A DNA stretch of 64,000 nucleotides, from the NCBI RefSeq assembly GCF_003711515.1, contig NW_021167080.1:1943394-2007393 (forward strand). Direction: 5' to 3'. Both the position numbers and the translations under genes were made by a program. Source of the DNA: Sodiomyces alkalinus F11 (Eukaryota > Ascomycota > Sordariomycetes > Glomerellales > Plectosphaerellaceae). The notes under the pieces are model-generated. The model had not been told where the DNA came from. It saw only the letters and a list, made by a program, of their open reading frames with translations, and made no database searches. Positions 46,820 to 59,051 of the stretch are shown in pieces (position 1 is the first letter of the stretch; every line of letters starts with the position of its first letter).

Positions 46820-49755
46820 CCTCGGCTGCTTGTTTTCTATGCTCTCAGACGCGCGCATGCATGACATGATACCGACGAGGATGACGACGACTTTTTATCT
46901 CATGAGTGCAACGTCTATTTCCCGACGAGGATTGAAGACTCTTGATTTTTGTGGTTCTTTTCTTATTTTCATTTCATTTCTTACTTTGTTTTTGAGATAC
47001 CCGACTACAGTCACTCCTTTACGCCGGAGCGTCAGCGAGCTCTTGACATTTCGAGGCAATCAGGTCCCCCACCCCTCCCCGAGAGGAATGTGTTATCATC
47101 ATGACAGAGAGGCGTTTTGTTTGTTTATCATGTCCCCGGTTGTGGAAAAACGGGAGACGGGGGGGGGTTTATTTTTTTTCTTTTCTTTTCTTTTTTTTTT
47201 TTTGGCCCTCTTCTGCGACTTGTCCCGGTAGTTGTCGAGCGCCGCGACTGGATACTCAGGCGATGGAAGGGAATATACTTCATGTAGATAAAACGGAAGA
47301 GAAGGATGGTGGTCACAAGGCCGAGCCCGGTACATACAGGTGTTTGGAGAAGACAAAAAGAGGAACAGAAAGTTGAGAAATGGACACGACTTTCCGCGAC
47401 TAGATTCTGGGGACGATCATTGGAGACGCAAAAGAGGGTCATGGCGAGGTAGTTTCGGTCCTTGGTCTGGTTGGTTTAAGGGCCGTCACGAGAATGGGTG
47501 CTTTTTGTCACTGTACAGGTTTCTTGTTTGAATAGGGACATATGTGCGGGGACGGATGGTCGGATGGTGGTGTACGAAGTAATGGCGAGCCAATGCCACT
47601 GGTTGCTGGCGGAGAGAGACTGGCGGTTTCAACTCGAAACGACCAAACAAAGAAATGATTCTTGAAAATCATCCAGTGGGAATGTCAGACAAGCTGAAAC
47701 CAAATGTCTCTGTGTTCCCTGGTTAAGGTAGCCAGCAACGCTCGCCGTAACGTGACCGATGCCCCGTGTTTCTGACTTTCTTCGATATCGTGGCTCTGTA
47801 GGTAGTGTGACAAGACGCGAAGGAGACGAACGACAAAGTTGGACCATTGTTTATGGCGCTGGGTACTTACATGACGGACGGATGGATAGACGAATGACGG
47901 TCAATCGGGAAACTTAAGCGAGAGAGTAGGGACGTGGAGGCTGCCGGTCATGAAGAAGTGGCTTGACCACTGGCATCAGTGATCACAGCTTTCTACGACG
48001 ACTAGGACGGTGATAAGGGGGGGTGGGGGGGGGGCATCCATTCACTTACAGGTTCACGCCCGACTCGTATCTTATTGATGTCAATAGAATATCGAGTAAA
48101 TACATACCCCATCTCCTTCTCCTGGCTGGCGTAAAAAATGTACGAAGTACCTACCTTACCCCGAGTCTCCACGTCATCGCCTCTGTTTCCCCGTCGTGTC
48201 GTGCGGCGTACGGCGTGCCTGTTACTTCCCCGCATTCCCCGCCCGCTGCCGCACCCGCACCCGCACCCGCACCCGCTGTTGTGTGTCTGTTCATTACTCT
48301 CCAGTTCTCCGACCCTCCAAGATGTCTGGTGTCATGGTATCATTCCGGCAGATAAAAAAAAAAAAAAAAGGGAAAGGACAGGCGGCGGGCCCTGGGGCTG
48401 ACGATATGCATTGCGTCGACGGGGATCGGGCGTCGATGTAGGTACATATGTACGTACGTCCCTTTACTACGGAGTATATGCAAGGTAACAGCGAGGTCTG
48501 TCTAACTTGTACGAGCGTAGCCTAGGTAGCCTCGCTTATCCCCTTCTTTCGTAGGTCAACGGCGTTTGTACCGTCTCTTTGTTTCGTTTCCCTTTCGTTT
48601 CCCTCCTTTCAAGTCACGACATGTCCGCCCCGCGCGTCGTGTCATGTCCTGGTCATGCCCCGTTCGCCTACTGCCGTGGGACAAGTCCGAAGCAGCGGAC
48701 CAGTGACGTTCTGGGAAAAAGAGACAAAGCTTTACGAACAACACGAGGACAACGCGAGACGGAAAACTACTGCCGATAGGGGGGACGGGAGGGTGGTAAA
48801 CCCGGGCACATGGGGATGGAGGTTCCGCTGCTTCTAGAACGGCGCCGTCGTTGTCCGTTCATGTTGTTGTTGCTGCTAGTACTTGCGATACACGGAAAAG
48901 GATAGGGTCAAAGTGAACCGAACAAAGGTGCTACTGCACTGCCCCATTTAGCATGCCCCCACCATCAAGCAGTTAAACTAGCGTTGCCCTGAAGTGTGGG
49001 TGGAGCGGTTGAAGATGGCGTTCTGTGATTTTCTGTGATGGTTTCTTGTGTGTTGGACAGGCAAAGCAATCGGCGTTGAGATCCACTTTATTGCTAGTGA
49101 CTGCCACTGAAAAGCATCGCTCACTTTCCTTTAGTATAGGGTGATAGATAAGTGAGGAAGTCGTCTCGCTGCCCCGCGGAGACCAGCACCCAAGCAGTGG
49201 TATGGAGTCAACTGACCCGTCAACTTGGCGCAGATAGCTGGCAGTCTAGGTGGCTGAGAGGAATACTCACTCTGGATACCTGAAGCTCCGATGATATCGA
49301 CGTGACTATCGTTTTCCTGGGTTGTTTCGCGATTCTCGGCCGTGACCCCTACTACCTGGGTGCTCGACGAACTCCCTGGCCAAGATCCGGTCTTGATGGA
49401 CGTCGACAACTGGCTCGTCTTTACCGGATGCCTTGGTATCCAGGCCTACCCGAATGCAGGAAGGCTGGCTGCCATTACCCCCGAGGTGTTCTCCAACGTG
49501 GTCGTCGTGCTGTGGAGACGCAGTTTCGTGTAATGAGCCCCAAGCGCGTGGCTTTTCGTCCCGCAATATTGGTGTTCCGCTGGTGACGCAAGGATGTCTA
49601 GTGGAATGAGTGGTGAATTTGGTGCCTGAAGAGAATGAAGTGCGCAGGGTGACGGAAGCAAGCCCTGTAGCTTATACTCTCTGCGGATGATTCGAAGTTC
49701 ACTAGTTTCATGTTCTTTTTAAAAGAGAAAAGAAGAAGAAAAAAGTTGCTTCTGC
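46820..49755. other. 2.9-kb intergenic region between convergent genes
   Basis: T/C-runs at 47168-47203, a G-run at 48020-48033, a CACCCG repeat at 48250-48275, an A-run at 48355-48369 and TACGRAGTA motifs at 47573, 48141 and 48468. An open patch at 49342-49533 has coding-like codon use but no family (see findings). No gene is supported. Confidence 0.45.
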
Positions 49756-50635
49756 TCAATTGCCGACCGTAATCACCTGGGGCAGCGGAGCGGGCCCGCT
49801 CCTCATCTCCACGGCGACCCGGGTATCGTGGATGCGACGGTCAAAGACCTTGAACTCGAAGACGCCCTCGAGCTCCCTGCGGATGTTGGTAAGCTTCTCA
49901 TGCGCCTTCCGCACCTCATCGGGTTGGTTGTCCTGGAGGACGTGGACCTTAACCATGAAGAGCCAACGCTTGCCCGGGTCGGTGGGACTGAAGGTGGTCT
50001 CCCAGTCGCCGAGGACAGCCAGGGGTTTGCCGTCGCCCGAGGGGGGGAGCAGGTAGTGACGGAAGAGACAGAACTCGACGTCGTCGCGGAAGAACTGGTA
50101 CGTTTCCTCGATGGCTTCGCACTTTAACCTTTGGTTTTACGTCAGTTTCGATGCTCAGGCTGCAGACAGACAACGAAAAAGACCCGGGAGCCTACAGATA
50201 ATTATTGTCTCGCATGATGGAGAGCAGGTTCTGCTGGTCCCAGATCTCCGTCTTCTTGCGCTGGGTCACAAAGGATCCCTTCTGGGGAGGTTCGGGGAAA
50301 TCGGTCCAGTGCAGGACGCCCGGCCGGGAATCAAAGTTGGCCGGGGTGTCGGTGCCGAAGTCCTTGTCCTTGAAGACCTCATAGCGAGCTTGGAGGATGT
50401 AGGATTGGCGGCTCAGTTGCTGGTGCAGCTCCTTCCACAGGGCGGGAACGTCCTTGCGGGTGGTCCTCACAAAGGAGGATTGGTTGGATAAGCCGTTGGG
50501 ACGAGCCGGGCCCTTGAAGAAGAGGACGCGCTGGAGGCTTTCCCAGGGAGGCATGGCGCAGAGGCCGCTCAGGATCGAGCAGGTGGGTTTGATGTCCTCA
50601 TCGGCGATGAAGGTGGAAAGAAAGAGTTCGTACAT
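49756..50635 (-). CDS. MED18: Mediator complex subunit 18
   Basis: Two exons (50635-50196 and 50128-49756) give 270 residues. The intron has a CTGAC branch site and acceptor AAAG, and the phases agree. Med18 (yeast Srb5) is a head-module subunit of Mediator that contacts RNA polymerase II. It has a beta-barrel fold shared with its partner Med20. Recognisable blocks are MYELFLSTFIADED at the N-terminus, LSGLCAMPPWESLQRVLFFK, RPNGLSNQSS, WHELHQQL-like helix residues (WKELHQQLSRQSYI), then in exon 2 FFRDDVEFCLFRHYLLP, a GDWETTFSP block and the C-terminal VEMRSGPAPLPQVI. The start is unambiguous because the family's conserved N-terminus begins at this Met. Confidence 0.9.
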
Positions 50636-51017
50636 GATCCGAGGGAGTGACTGTAGAATGTGTCAAAAGATGGGCGTGGGGTGTGAGTTGGAAGTACGAG
50701 ATAGCTTCAGTCGAGTCGGTGGAAGTTATTACTGGTGGTGATGAGGAGAGAAAAAGATGGTACGAAGTACATACGAGTTCAAGGTTGATGTTAAAACGCG
50801 CCCCATCTTATTGGGGGAGGACTTCCACCACGGTCGGGACGAGTGCATTTATCATCAATGTACTGAGTACCTCGCATAGGCTTTCGGTTGGTATGTATAT
50901 GAAGTAGTTGTACCTACAGTTCCAGAAGCAGTCGAGTACCTTACGACTCACAAGCATCTGACACTTCGCTCTCCCGCTCCGACCACCCCGGACTCATCCC
51001 CTTGAAATATACGGCAG
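50636..51017. other. Divergent region between MED18 and the APH pseudogene
   Basis: It holds the MED18 promoter. A TACGAAGTA motif lies at 50761-50769, about 130 bp upstream of the MED18 start. Nothing else was seen. Confidence 0.45.
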
Positions 51018-51926
51018 ATGAACACCATCCCCGAATCAAGCTTCTTCAAGAATCGACATGCAGGAGATCTTCCGACGCCGGCCGGAGTGAGAGCCATAAA
51101 CATTGCCTCAGGCCATCCTCGCGCATCATATTTCAATCGCCCCCCGCCCGTTAGAATCCCCTCGCTGGGATTATTGGTGAAGTATGGCGCTGACGTCACG
51201 ATCATAGAAGCCCGCACCCTGATCATGCTGCGGGAGTGACTTCGTCGTCAGGTTCCCGTCCCTGAAATCTTTGGCTGGGCCCAGGATACCAGGTGTTCAT
51301 CTACATGTCCCTGGTCGAGGGCGAGACCTTGCAAGAGAGGTGGGGTGATATGGACGAATCCGAGAGGCGAGGTGTCTGCGCAGAACTTCGATCCATGGTG
51401 AAAGCCTGGAGGGCTTTGCAGCAGGACAGTGAACAACCGTACATTGGTCAGTGGGTATTGGGTGCCATATATGCGCATTTACTGACTGGGAAGTTGGAAC
51501 CCCGTCCGACTAGGAAGCGTCGGCGAACAACCCCTGAACGATATCTTCCTTGCCTGCCATCCTGAACTCACCGGGCCATTCCAAGGTGACAACGCGGCCC
51601 AAGAGTTTCAGGATGCTTGCGGCATCGACATTGCTAATGGAACGGCCATCGTATTCACCCATGATGACCTGGTCGCGCCAAATATCATCCTATCGCCGGG
51701 GCCTAAGCCGAGGGTGAAGGCGGTAATTGACTGGGCCCAGGCCGGGTGGTACCCGGCGTACTGGGAGTTTTGCAAAGCAAGACGGGTAAGACTGGACCCT
51801 GAATGCTTCAGCGATGTCATGCAACACGAATGGCAGCAGAAGTACCTTCCTATGATGATCGATCCTGTGGATGATGCGTCTTACTACCATCCTTGGCTCT
51901 ATTTCGTTCTGTCAAAGGGGATCTAA
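51018..51926 (+). pseudogene. APH-fold phosphotransferase pseudogene
   Basis: The gene resembles fungal aminoglycoside-phosphotransferase/choline-kinase-like proteins. The 5' part reads PRASYFNRPPPVRIPSLGLL and VKYGADVTIIEARTL, then hits TGA at 51237-51239. The same frame resumes with LRRQVPVPEIFGW. Between 51285 and 51292 the reading frame shifts, and VFIYMSLVEGETLQERWG continues in another frame. A 67-nt intron (51447-51513, acceptor GACTAG) then joins cleanly to SVGEQPLNDIFLACHPELTG, the Brenner motif FTHDDLVAPNIIL, the AVIDWAQAGWYPAYWEF metal site and a normal stop at 51924-51926. Thus only one nonsense codon and one small indel break an otherwise complete gene, suggesting recent decay or sequence error. 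The 5' limit could lie farther upstream. Confidence 0.65.
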
Positions 51927-53261
51927 TATCACAATCCTTTTTTAAAGACATTGCCGTGGTTGCTCTGTTCTGGCTCTCTTCCCTTCCGAGCAGACACGGA
52001 CGCTTTAGTCTTTAGAGGCAGTCATTATGGGCGAAGCTGTGAGCGTATCCCCACTGGGGAAATCAGATATTCCGCCGGGCGATCAGTGGTCGCAGTCATA
52101 TTAGGTTAACTTCTTTGGACAGGACGTGAGAAATGGGGATTCATGTCTTCCCAGGGCGAAGTCCCACCTCCCCCGTCCCCGCTGCCGACTGGGAAGGTGG
52201 CCTTCGAGATCAAACGCAGTCATGGTTTTAACGCCACCGGTAACCGCCCCACCAGCAGAATTCCACTGCAATGGGTCGATGGCGGCCTCTTAGACGAGAA
52301 GGCCATGCTGAACTGAACAACTGGAAGCACAAAGTTGACAACGCGACCCGTTTTGCGAATTCGAGGCCAACTTGTGTAAGGTCCAAGGTTCCTGAGAAGA
52401 GCTTGAGAGCGGCGGAGAAAAGTGTGAGTCTCCGAATCCACGCCAGGTGCATATTCAACCTGCCAGTGTATACTGATCGTGTCCTGAATCGTAGGCCAGG
52501 ACGGGCAAGATCACACAAAGGAACTGGCAGACCTGGGTCGTGATCTGCAGGCGAACTTGCCCGGAATTCTATTTTCAGCAAGGAGGTTGCGGCCTACCTT
52601 CACGCTATTGAACAGTAATGACTGGCACATCATCGCATGTATGATGTGAGCACTGAGGTTCAGCAGGTGGTGATAGACTGATAGTCTGCTCAACGCGTCG
52701 GGAATTCGAGAATGATACGGTCTTTACCTGGCCTGTGTACAATATGGGACACAAATTGAGATGTATCAGTTGACTGCAGAATCCTCTTTTTTGCTCCAGG
52801 TCTGTGGCAATGAAGGCCAAGCGGTTGATGTCGGAGAGGTAAACCGTAGAACGGTAGAACTATCTAAGGGAGCAATGAAGTGTGAAGTGTGTATGGACGG
52901 AGAGATATCTGTGCCCAGTCACGTGAAAATGAACTGTCCACTTATGACCTACGACCTGTGGCTGTAGACCCCAAGCTGTGGCTAGCGCCACAGCTTCGGT
53001 GGTACCTACAACGTAAGGTAAGGTACCTTAACCTGAACAGAGAACTTCCAATTCAGCATCGTGAACACACATCTCTCTCCTTGTCTGGCCGTGGAAATAC
53101 CCGCTTCATCAGTTCACATCTGGCGAAGCGACCTGTATTGGATGGCGCCGAGTCGGTCCTTGACAACTCTCTCCCTCTACCATTCTATTTCCAGCTATTC
53201 TGGTCTCCTGGGATTCGCATACTCCAGACAAGCGTCACCCTCTCCATCGACCACCACGACC
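51927..53261. other. Intergenic region upstream of PNK
   Basis: No protein family is visible in any frame. A TAAGGTACCTTA palindrome lies at about 53021-53032. The sequence near 53148-53261 stays open in the PNK frame and could encode an N-terminal extension. Confidence 0.45.
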
Positions 53262-55099
53262 ATGACGCCCCCTCCCTCTACGAACAAGCGCAAGCCAGCC
53301 AATGCTCCCATCTCCCCGCCTCCAATGAAACGAAGACTGGCTTCTGGAACTACAAGTGAGACCTTCTTAGCACCCGACGACACTCGCGTCCCCGGCCGAA
53401 TCCGCGTCTGACTGTTTGTCTTTGCAGAGAACGCCGTAGCCAACTTCTTTACCCCCACCTCCCAGAAGCCGAAAGAACGGACAATCTGGACTGAAAGAGC
53501 ACCCAACGATGACACTCCCGCGACCCTTCTCGTTGGACGCTACGAGCCGGAGAATGCTCCCGAAGAACCATTGACGAAGAGGAGAAGGATTGCGGCTTTT
53601 GACCTGGTATGCCTTTTGCCCGGTACCCCCTCTCTCCGAGGGGCTTCATTTGGGTAACAATCAGTGGCTTAGGACTCGACTCTCATTACGACCTCGTCAG
53701 GGAAGAAGCACGCCAGCGAGGCTACAGACTGGAAGTGGTGGCATAGTTCCGTGCCTGGCCGACTACGAGAGCTCTACAAGGACCAGGGGTGAGGGAACGT
53801 TCCTGTTATGATAATCAAGCCCCCCGTTCCCCTTTGCCCTTTGGCTGACTCTTATACCCCTCATCTTGCTGTTAGCTACCGCGTCATCATTCTCTCGAAC
53901 CAGGGAGGCATCGTCCTTCACCCCGACCCGAAGTCCAAGACCCCGAAAGCCATGTCCAAGGATCGTGTCACCGCCTTTAAACAAAAATGCAACGCCATCC
54001 TGAACCAGCTCGATATTCCTATTTCTGTCTACGCTGCAACAGGAAGAGATCTTTACAGGAAGCCGCGGTTAGGCATGTGGGACGAGGCCTGCGACGACTA
54101 CGACATCACGGGAGACGTTGACCTCGCTCAGAGCGTCTTCGTCGGCGATGCCGGCGGACGGACTGCCGTGCTGAAGAATGGTGAGAATGCCACAATGGCC
54201 ACTGCCAAGGACTTCAGCTGCTCCGACCGCAACTTTGCCCACAATGCCGGCATACAGTTCAAAACCCCGGAGGAGTTCTTCCTCGACGAGCCGCCCCGCG
54301 ACTTTGAGCGGGAATTCGATCTGGCGAACCATCCGTGGTCGGAGGAGGCTGGAGCGACTGATATCATGTTCGAGAAGAAGAACGAGAGGGATATCGTCCT
54401 CTTCGTTGGTCCTCCTGGCGCAGGCAAGAGCAGCTTCTTCTGGAAGCATCTGGAGCCCCTGGGCTATGAGCGAGTGAATCAGGACACTCTGAAATCGTCT
54501 GTCTCGCCCCCTTTGGCATCGATCGATATGCCCGTTCTGAATACATGTAGCTGACTTGCTTTCAGACGGGAAAAATGTATCAAGGCAGCAAAGGAGATCA
54601 TACAGGATGGACAGTCGGCGGCGATAGGTGCGCTGCCATTGCTTTTGCCTTTGCCTTTGCCTTTGCTCTCTCGTGTGTCCGTCTCTGCTTGCTGTCATGT
54701 TGCTAACCCCGGAGCAGACAACACCAATGCCGATCCAGAGACACGAGCTGTTTGGGTAGACCTGGCGAAGCAGCTTAATGTGCCTATCCGCTGTGTGTGG
54801 TTCAAGACTCCCTTGATCGTATGTGAGCATAACGACACCGTGAGGGCGCTGAACAAGACGGTACGTTCCAGTCCTCACCGGCTATCGATGATCCTGGGCT
54901 CTCCTCTTTGCATACTAACGACCACGACCAGATGAACCCGGAATCGCGAGTAGCCCTGCCGAAGCTTGCCTTTACCGGCTTCAAGTCCCGGTTCAAGGAG
55001 CCCAAAGTCAAGGAGGGTTTTCAAGACATCACCGAAGTCGAGTTCAAATTCAGGGGCTCGAAAACGGAACACGGTATATGGGCCAAGTACTGGCTATGA
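53262..55099 (+). CDS. PNK1: Polynucleotide kinase 3'-phosphatase
   Basis: Seven exons (53262-53355, 53428-53606, 53673-53788, 53876-54496, 54566-54627, 54718-54860, 54932-55099) join to 460 residues. The enzyme repairs DNA break ends by removing 3'-phosphate and adding 5'-phosphate. The N-terminal HAD-type phosphatase shows AAFDLDSTLIT (nucleophile Asp90, Asp92), VIILSNQGGIV, GRDLYRKPRLGMWDE and SVFVGDAGGR. The C-terminal kinase shows the Walker A motif VGPPGAGKSS (about residues 307-316) and RVNQDTLKSREKC, with PIRCVWFKTP and HNDTVRALN farther on. There is no FHA domain, as in other fungal PNKs. The N-terminus is Lys/Pro-rich (nuclear-signal-like NKRKP and KRRL), followed by a VANFF-TPTS segment. 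The ATG at 53262 was chosen. An upstream in-frame ATG at 53148 would add 38 residues. Confidence 0.93.
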
Positions 55100-55311
55100 T
55101 GCGATCAGAACCACTCTATTTTACATTCCGCTTCTTCTTCCTTGAATATGAATCGCTGCCAAAAACCTTGAGCGCCGACAAATCCTCCCATCGCTTTTTC
55201 GCTCCTCGGGGTATCTGGTGTCTCAAACGGTCGATCGATCCTCCAACTTGGACTAGCAGCTATACGACTTTTCATTTTTCCCCTTTCGCTTCAACAATGC
55301 GTCCGCCGCTT

Positions 55312-58300
55312 TTACTTTTCACTCTCACTGCCCTCGCTTTGCAGATAGTACTTCTCAAACACCCTTGCCTCTAGGTCCTCCTCGCTGGCGCCGGCTTTCT
55401 TCCTCTCCATCATGTTGTGTCGCCGCAGATAGACGCGCTTGGCCCATTTCCAGGCCTCGGCGCCGGCGCAGAAGAAGAACACGGACACGAAGACGATGCC
55501 CCACTCGGCCCCGATACCCGCGTGCAGGAACACCTTGTCGTTGATGACGGGGATGTACAGCGTCGGGACGACGCTGACGGAGCCGACGACGACGGACCAG
55601 AAGAGGAACGGGTTGCGCCAGAGGCGGGCGGCCCAGGCGCGCGGGTTCCGAACGAGGCCGGCGAAGAAGGAGAGGCGGCCGTCGACGAGCTCCCAGGCGA
55701 AGAGGAGGAAGACCCACATCATGGCGACGAAGCAGGTCGACCGGGCGCGGAAGACGCCCTCGCACGAGGGCGAGTAGCGCAGGTTGCAGTCGTGACCGAG
55801 GTTTCCGTCGTACATGCCGAAGAGGACGATGATGAAGGAGCTCAGGAGGCAGACGGCCATGAGGATGCCGTAGCCGACGAGATCGGCGAGGAATTCGGGG
55901 GTGAAAACGCCGTATTTGAGCTATTGTCACCTGTGTGTTAGCCGGGGGTCTTTTGTGTTGACGGCACCGAACGATTGGAGGGGGGGCGGGTTTCCTTTTT
56001 TTTCCCCCTTTCTTTCTTTTTTCTCTTCCTTTTTTCTTTTCTTTTCGGCGAGGGAGACGGGATGGCAGGGGTGCCGATCGCAATACTTACACTCTGAGGT
56101 GGCCTGTTCAGAATATCAGGCGAAGCAGCTTCGAAACCAAGACCCGTCTCGGTAAAGGCGGCGGCGACGAGCAGGAGGTAGAGAATCTCCACGGGCGTCA
56201 CTTGGAAGACGGATACCCCGCTGCTGTCCTTGTAAGCGAGGCCGACGAGGAGGGTGGAGACAAACCCGACGTTGCCAGCGAGAACGTGAAGCATAAACTT
56301 TTGGATATTATCAAAGATGCGACGACCTTCTTCGACGGCATTCAGGATACTCGCAAAGTTATCATCGCTGAGGACGATATCGGAGGCGGACTTGGCGACA
56401 TCCGACCCGTTCAGGCCCATGGCGATGCCCACGTCGGCGCGCTTCAGACTCGGGCTATCGTTGACGCCGTCGCCCGTCATGGCGACGTAGCAGCGGCGCC
56501 TGTGCAGGGCGTCGATCATGCGGACCTTGGTGGACGGCGCGCAGCGGGCGACGACGAGCGGGAGCTGCGGGAGGCGGTCCAGCTCGTCGTCGGACAGGCG
56601 GTCGAAGTCGTGCGCGGACATGACGAGGCTGGCGGCGACGTCGGCGCGCAGCAGGTCGATGCGGGCGGGGAGGATGCCGACCTGGGTGGCGATGCTGCGG
56701 GCGGTCTCCGGGTGGTCGCCCGTCAGCATGTGCACGGCGATGCCGGCGCGGTGGCACTTGAAGACGCTGGGGCGGGATTCCGGGCGGGGCGGGTCGTAGA
56801 TGCCGATGAGGCCGCGGAAGACGAGGTCGCGCTCGAAGGAGGTCCGGGCGAGCTTGCCTTGGCGGGCTTCCTCTTCGGGGATGACGGTGCTGGCGAGGGC
56901 GAGGACGCGGAGGCCCCGGCGGGCGAGGGCTTCCATGTTGGCTAGGATGTCGGATTTGGCGGCTTCGGTGAGGGGAGAAGACGGGGACGAGGACGACGAC
57001 GGCGCACCGGCGACGGCGATGTGGACGCAGCTTTCGAGGACGCGCTCGACGGCGCCTTTCGTGAAGATGTGGACTTGGCCCGTGGTGGTGTTGCGGCAGA
57101 GGGTCGACATCTTCTTGACGGACGAGTCGAAGGGGAACTCGGCCAGTTGTGTCCACTCCGAGGTCGACGATGAGGACGAGGACGATGGCGAGGACGATGA
57201 CGGTGCTGTGGCCGGAAGACCGCTCCGGCCGAATCGAGTCGCGAGGACTTGGATGGCGATCTCGGTAGGATCGCCGTTTGCCTCCCACTTGCCGGTGTCT
57301 TGCTCCCCTTGGCCGTCTCCCCCCGTCGTCTTTCGAACAGTCGCTAGGTTGGCGAGGGCCGCGACGTCGAGGTAGTCTCCGAGACAGGCGTGGGTGGCAG
57401 CCTCGGTCGCAGGGATGACGGGGATTTCTGACGATTCGGCCTTGGAGGAGATGTCCTTGGGCTCAATGGGCGTGAAGTTGGTGGTTCCGACTTCGGGGTT
57501 GTACGGCTCGTTCCCGGTGTCGACGGAGTAGGTGCCGTGACCAGGAAGCCATGCCATCTTGGCGACCATCTTGCCTTGGGTCAAGGTTCCCGTCTTGTCG
57601 GAGCAGATGTCTAAAAAGGAAGTTGTCAGTGGGGTGTCCGTCCTCCTTTCCCTTGATGGGCGAAAAAGGGCAAAGAAAGAAAAAGGAGGGGAAGAGGGCG
57701 AACGGAGAACAAGCGAGAAGAGGAAACTTACTCGTCACTCCACCCAGCGCCTCCAAAGAGCGCATGTTACGCACCAGGACGTTCCTCTCCACCATGACCT
57801 TCGCGCCGGCCGCCATGGTGATGGTAAGGACGAGGATGAGAGTCACGGGGAGGGTACCGATGGCGGTGGCGACGGCGTAGATGATGACGTCGGTCCTCGT
57901 GCGGAACTCGTTGGCACCCAGCACGATGATACAGCAAACGATGGCAAAGAAGAAGATGTACAGGAACAGCTGGGCCAGTTTCCTCTGCAAGGGGGTGCCG
58001 ACAGTGACGCCGAGGAACTTGCCAAGCCAGTCCCAGGTGGCACCCAGGGCGAAGAGGGCGTAGTCCTTGGAGGCCGCCGCCTTTCCGTCCGGGCCCTTCT
58101 TCAGCTTCCCCTTCCCGACGTCGCCGTCTCCCTGCAGGGCGGCGGCGATGGCGCCGACCTCGGTGCGCAGGCCGGTGGCGACGACGACGGCGCGGCCGCG
58201 GCCCTTGGTGACGGTGCTGGAGCTGAAGGCCATGTTGATGCGGTCGCCGGGGTTCATGAGCTCGTCGTCGAAGACGGCGGCCGGGTCCTTGCGCACGGGG

Positions 58301-59051
58301 ACGGACTCGCCGGTCAGCAGGGCCTCGTCGGCCTCGAGGTTGACGGCGTGCAGCACCCTCGCGTCGGCGGGGACGACGTCGCCGGTCTTGAGGTCGATGA
58401 TGTCGCCCGGGACGAGGTCGGCGGCGGGGATGACGACGACGGAGGACGACGAGGCGGTGGCGGTGGCGGTGGCGGTGGCGGTGGCGCCGGCGCGGAGGAC
58501 GCGGGCGGTGGGCGAGTTGAGGGATTCGAGCGAGGCGATGGTCCGGGCGGCTTGGAGGTCTTGGATGAAGCCGATGATGAGGTTGAGGAGGATCATGAAG
58601 GCTAGGACGCCGCCTTCTATCCAGGCTTGGATAGCGAAGCTGGCTGCCAGGGCGAGGACGAGGACCTGTGGGTTCTTGTTAGTCGTCTTTCCTTTCCTTT
58701 CCTTTCCTTTCCTTTCCTTTCCTTTTTCTTTTTTTCTTTTTTTCTTTTTTCTTTGTTCTTTCTTCTCCAATCTCATAACCATTTCGATCCTCATCTCCCG
58801 AACAAGGCGAGCACACTTACCAAGGTCATGGCATTCACAACCTGAGCGATAAGGATTTGCCATGGTCTCACGCTCTGCTGCTTGCCCAGGCCGTTGGGCC
58901 CGTATTGGGCCAGACGTCTGGCTGCCTCATCGGCAGTTAGGCCCTGTGTCACGTCGACTTCCAGCTCATGGACGACCTGGCTGTACGGCAGGGTGTGGGC
59001 GGGCCGCGACAAGGGCTCATCGGCACCGGTGGCTACGGTCGGGTCTGCCAT
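55312..59051 (-). CDS. ENA1: P-type cation ATPase, type IID (ENA-like)
   Basis: Four exons (59051-58821, 58665-57732, 57610-56091, 55920-55312) join in phase to 1097 residues. Type IID ATPases extrude Na+ (and K+/Li+) across the fungal plasma membrane. Seen in order: cation-ATPase N domain (VDVTQGLTADEAARRLAQYGPNGL), first membrane pair, actuator loop with ALLTGESVPVRKD (about residue 195), NICSDKTGTLTQGK with phosphorylated Asp393 across the exon 2/3 junction, FPFDSSVKKMST, FTKGAVERVL, IYDPPRPES, MLTGDHPETA, AMTGDGVNDSPSLKRADVG, and the C-terminal membrane segments with PVEILYLLLV. The THACLGDYLDVAALANLATV block and the C-terminus support IID over the sarcoplasmic Ca2+ type. The cytosolic loops have expanded Ser and Ala/Thr runs. 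Intron 1 holds a CCTTT repeat. Its 3' end is only 212 bp from that of PNK. Confidence 0.88.
58688..58727. repeat. (CCTTT)n repeat in intron 1 of the P-type ATPase
   Basis: About eight CCTTT units on the plus strand within the intron at 58666-58820. Confidence 0.85.

Noticed and set aside
51511..51513. TAG taken at first as a second nonsense codon in the APH pseudogene
   Set aside because: It is the acceptor of a 67-nt intron (51447-51513). Splicing there restores the family sequence SVGEQPLNDIF in frame.
57559..58605. 348-codon plus-strand frame over the P-type ATPase
   Set aside because: Antisense shadow of the ATPase exon; Gly/Asp/Val-rich artefact.
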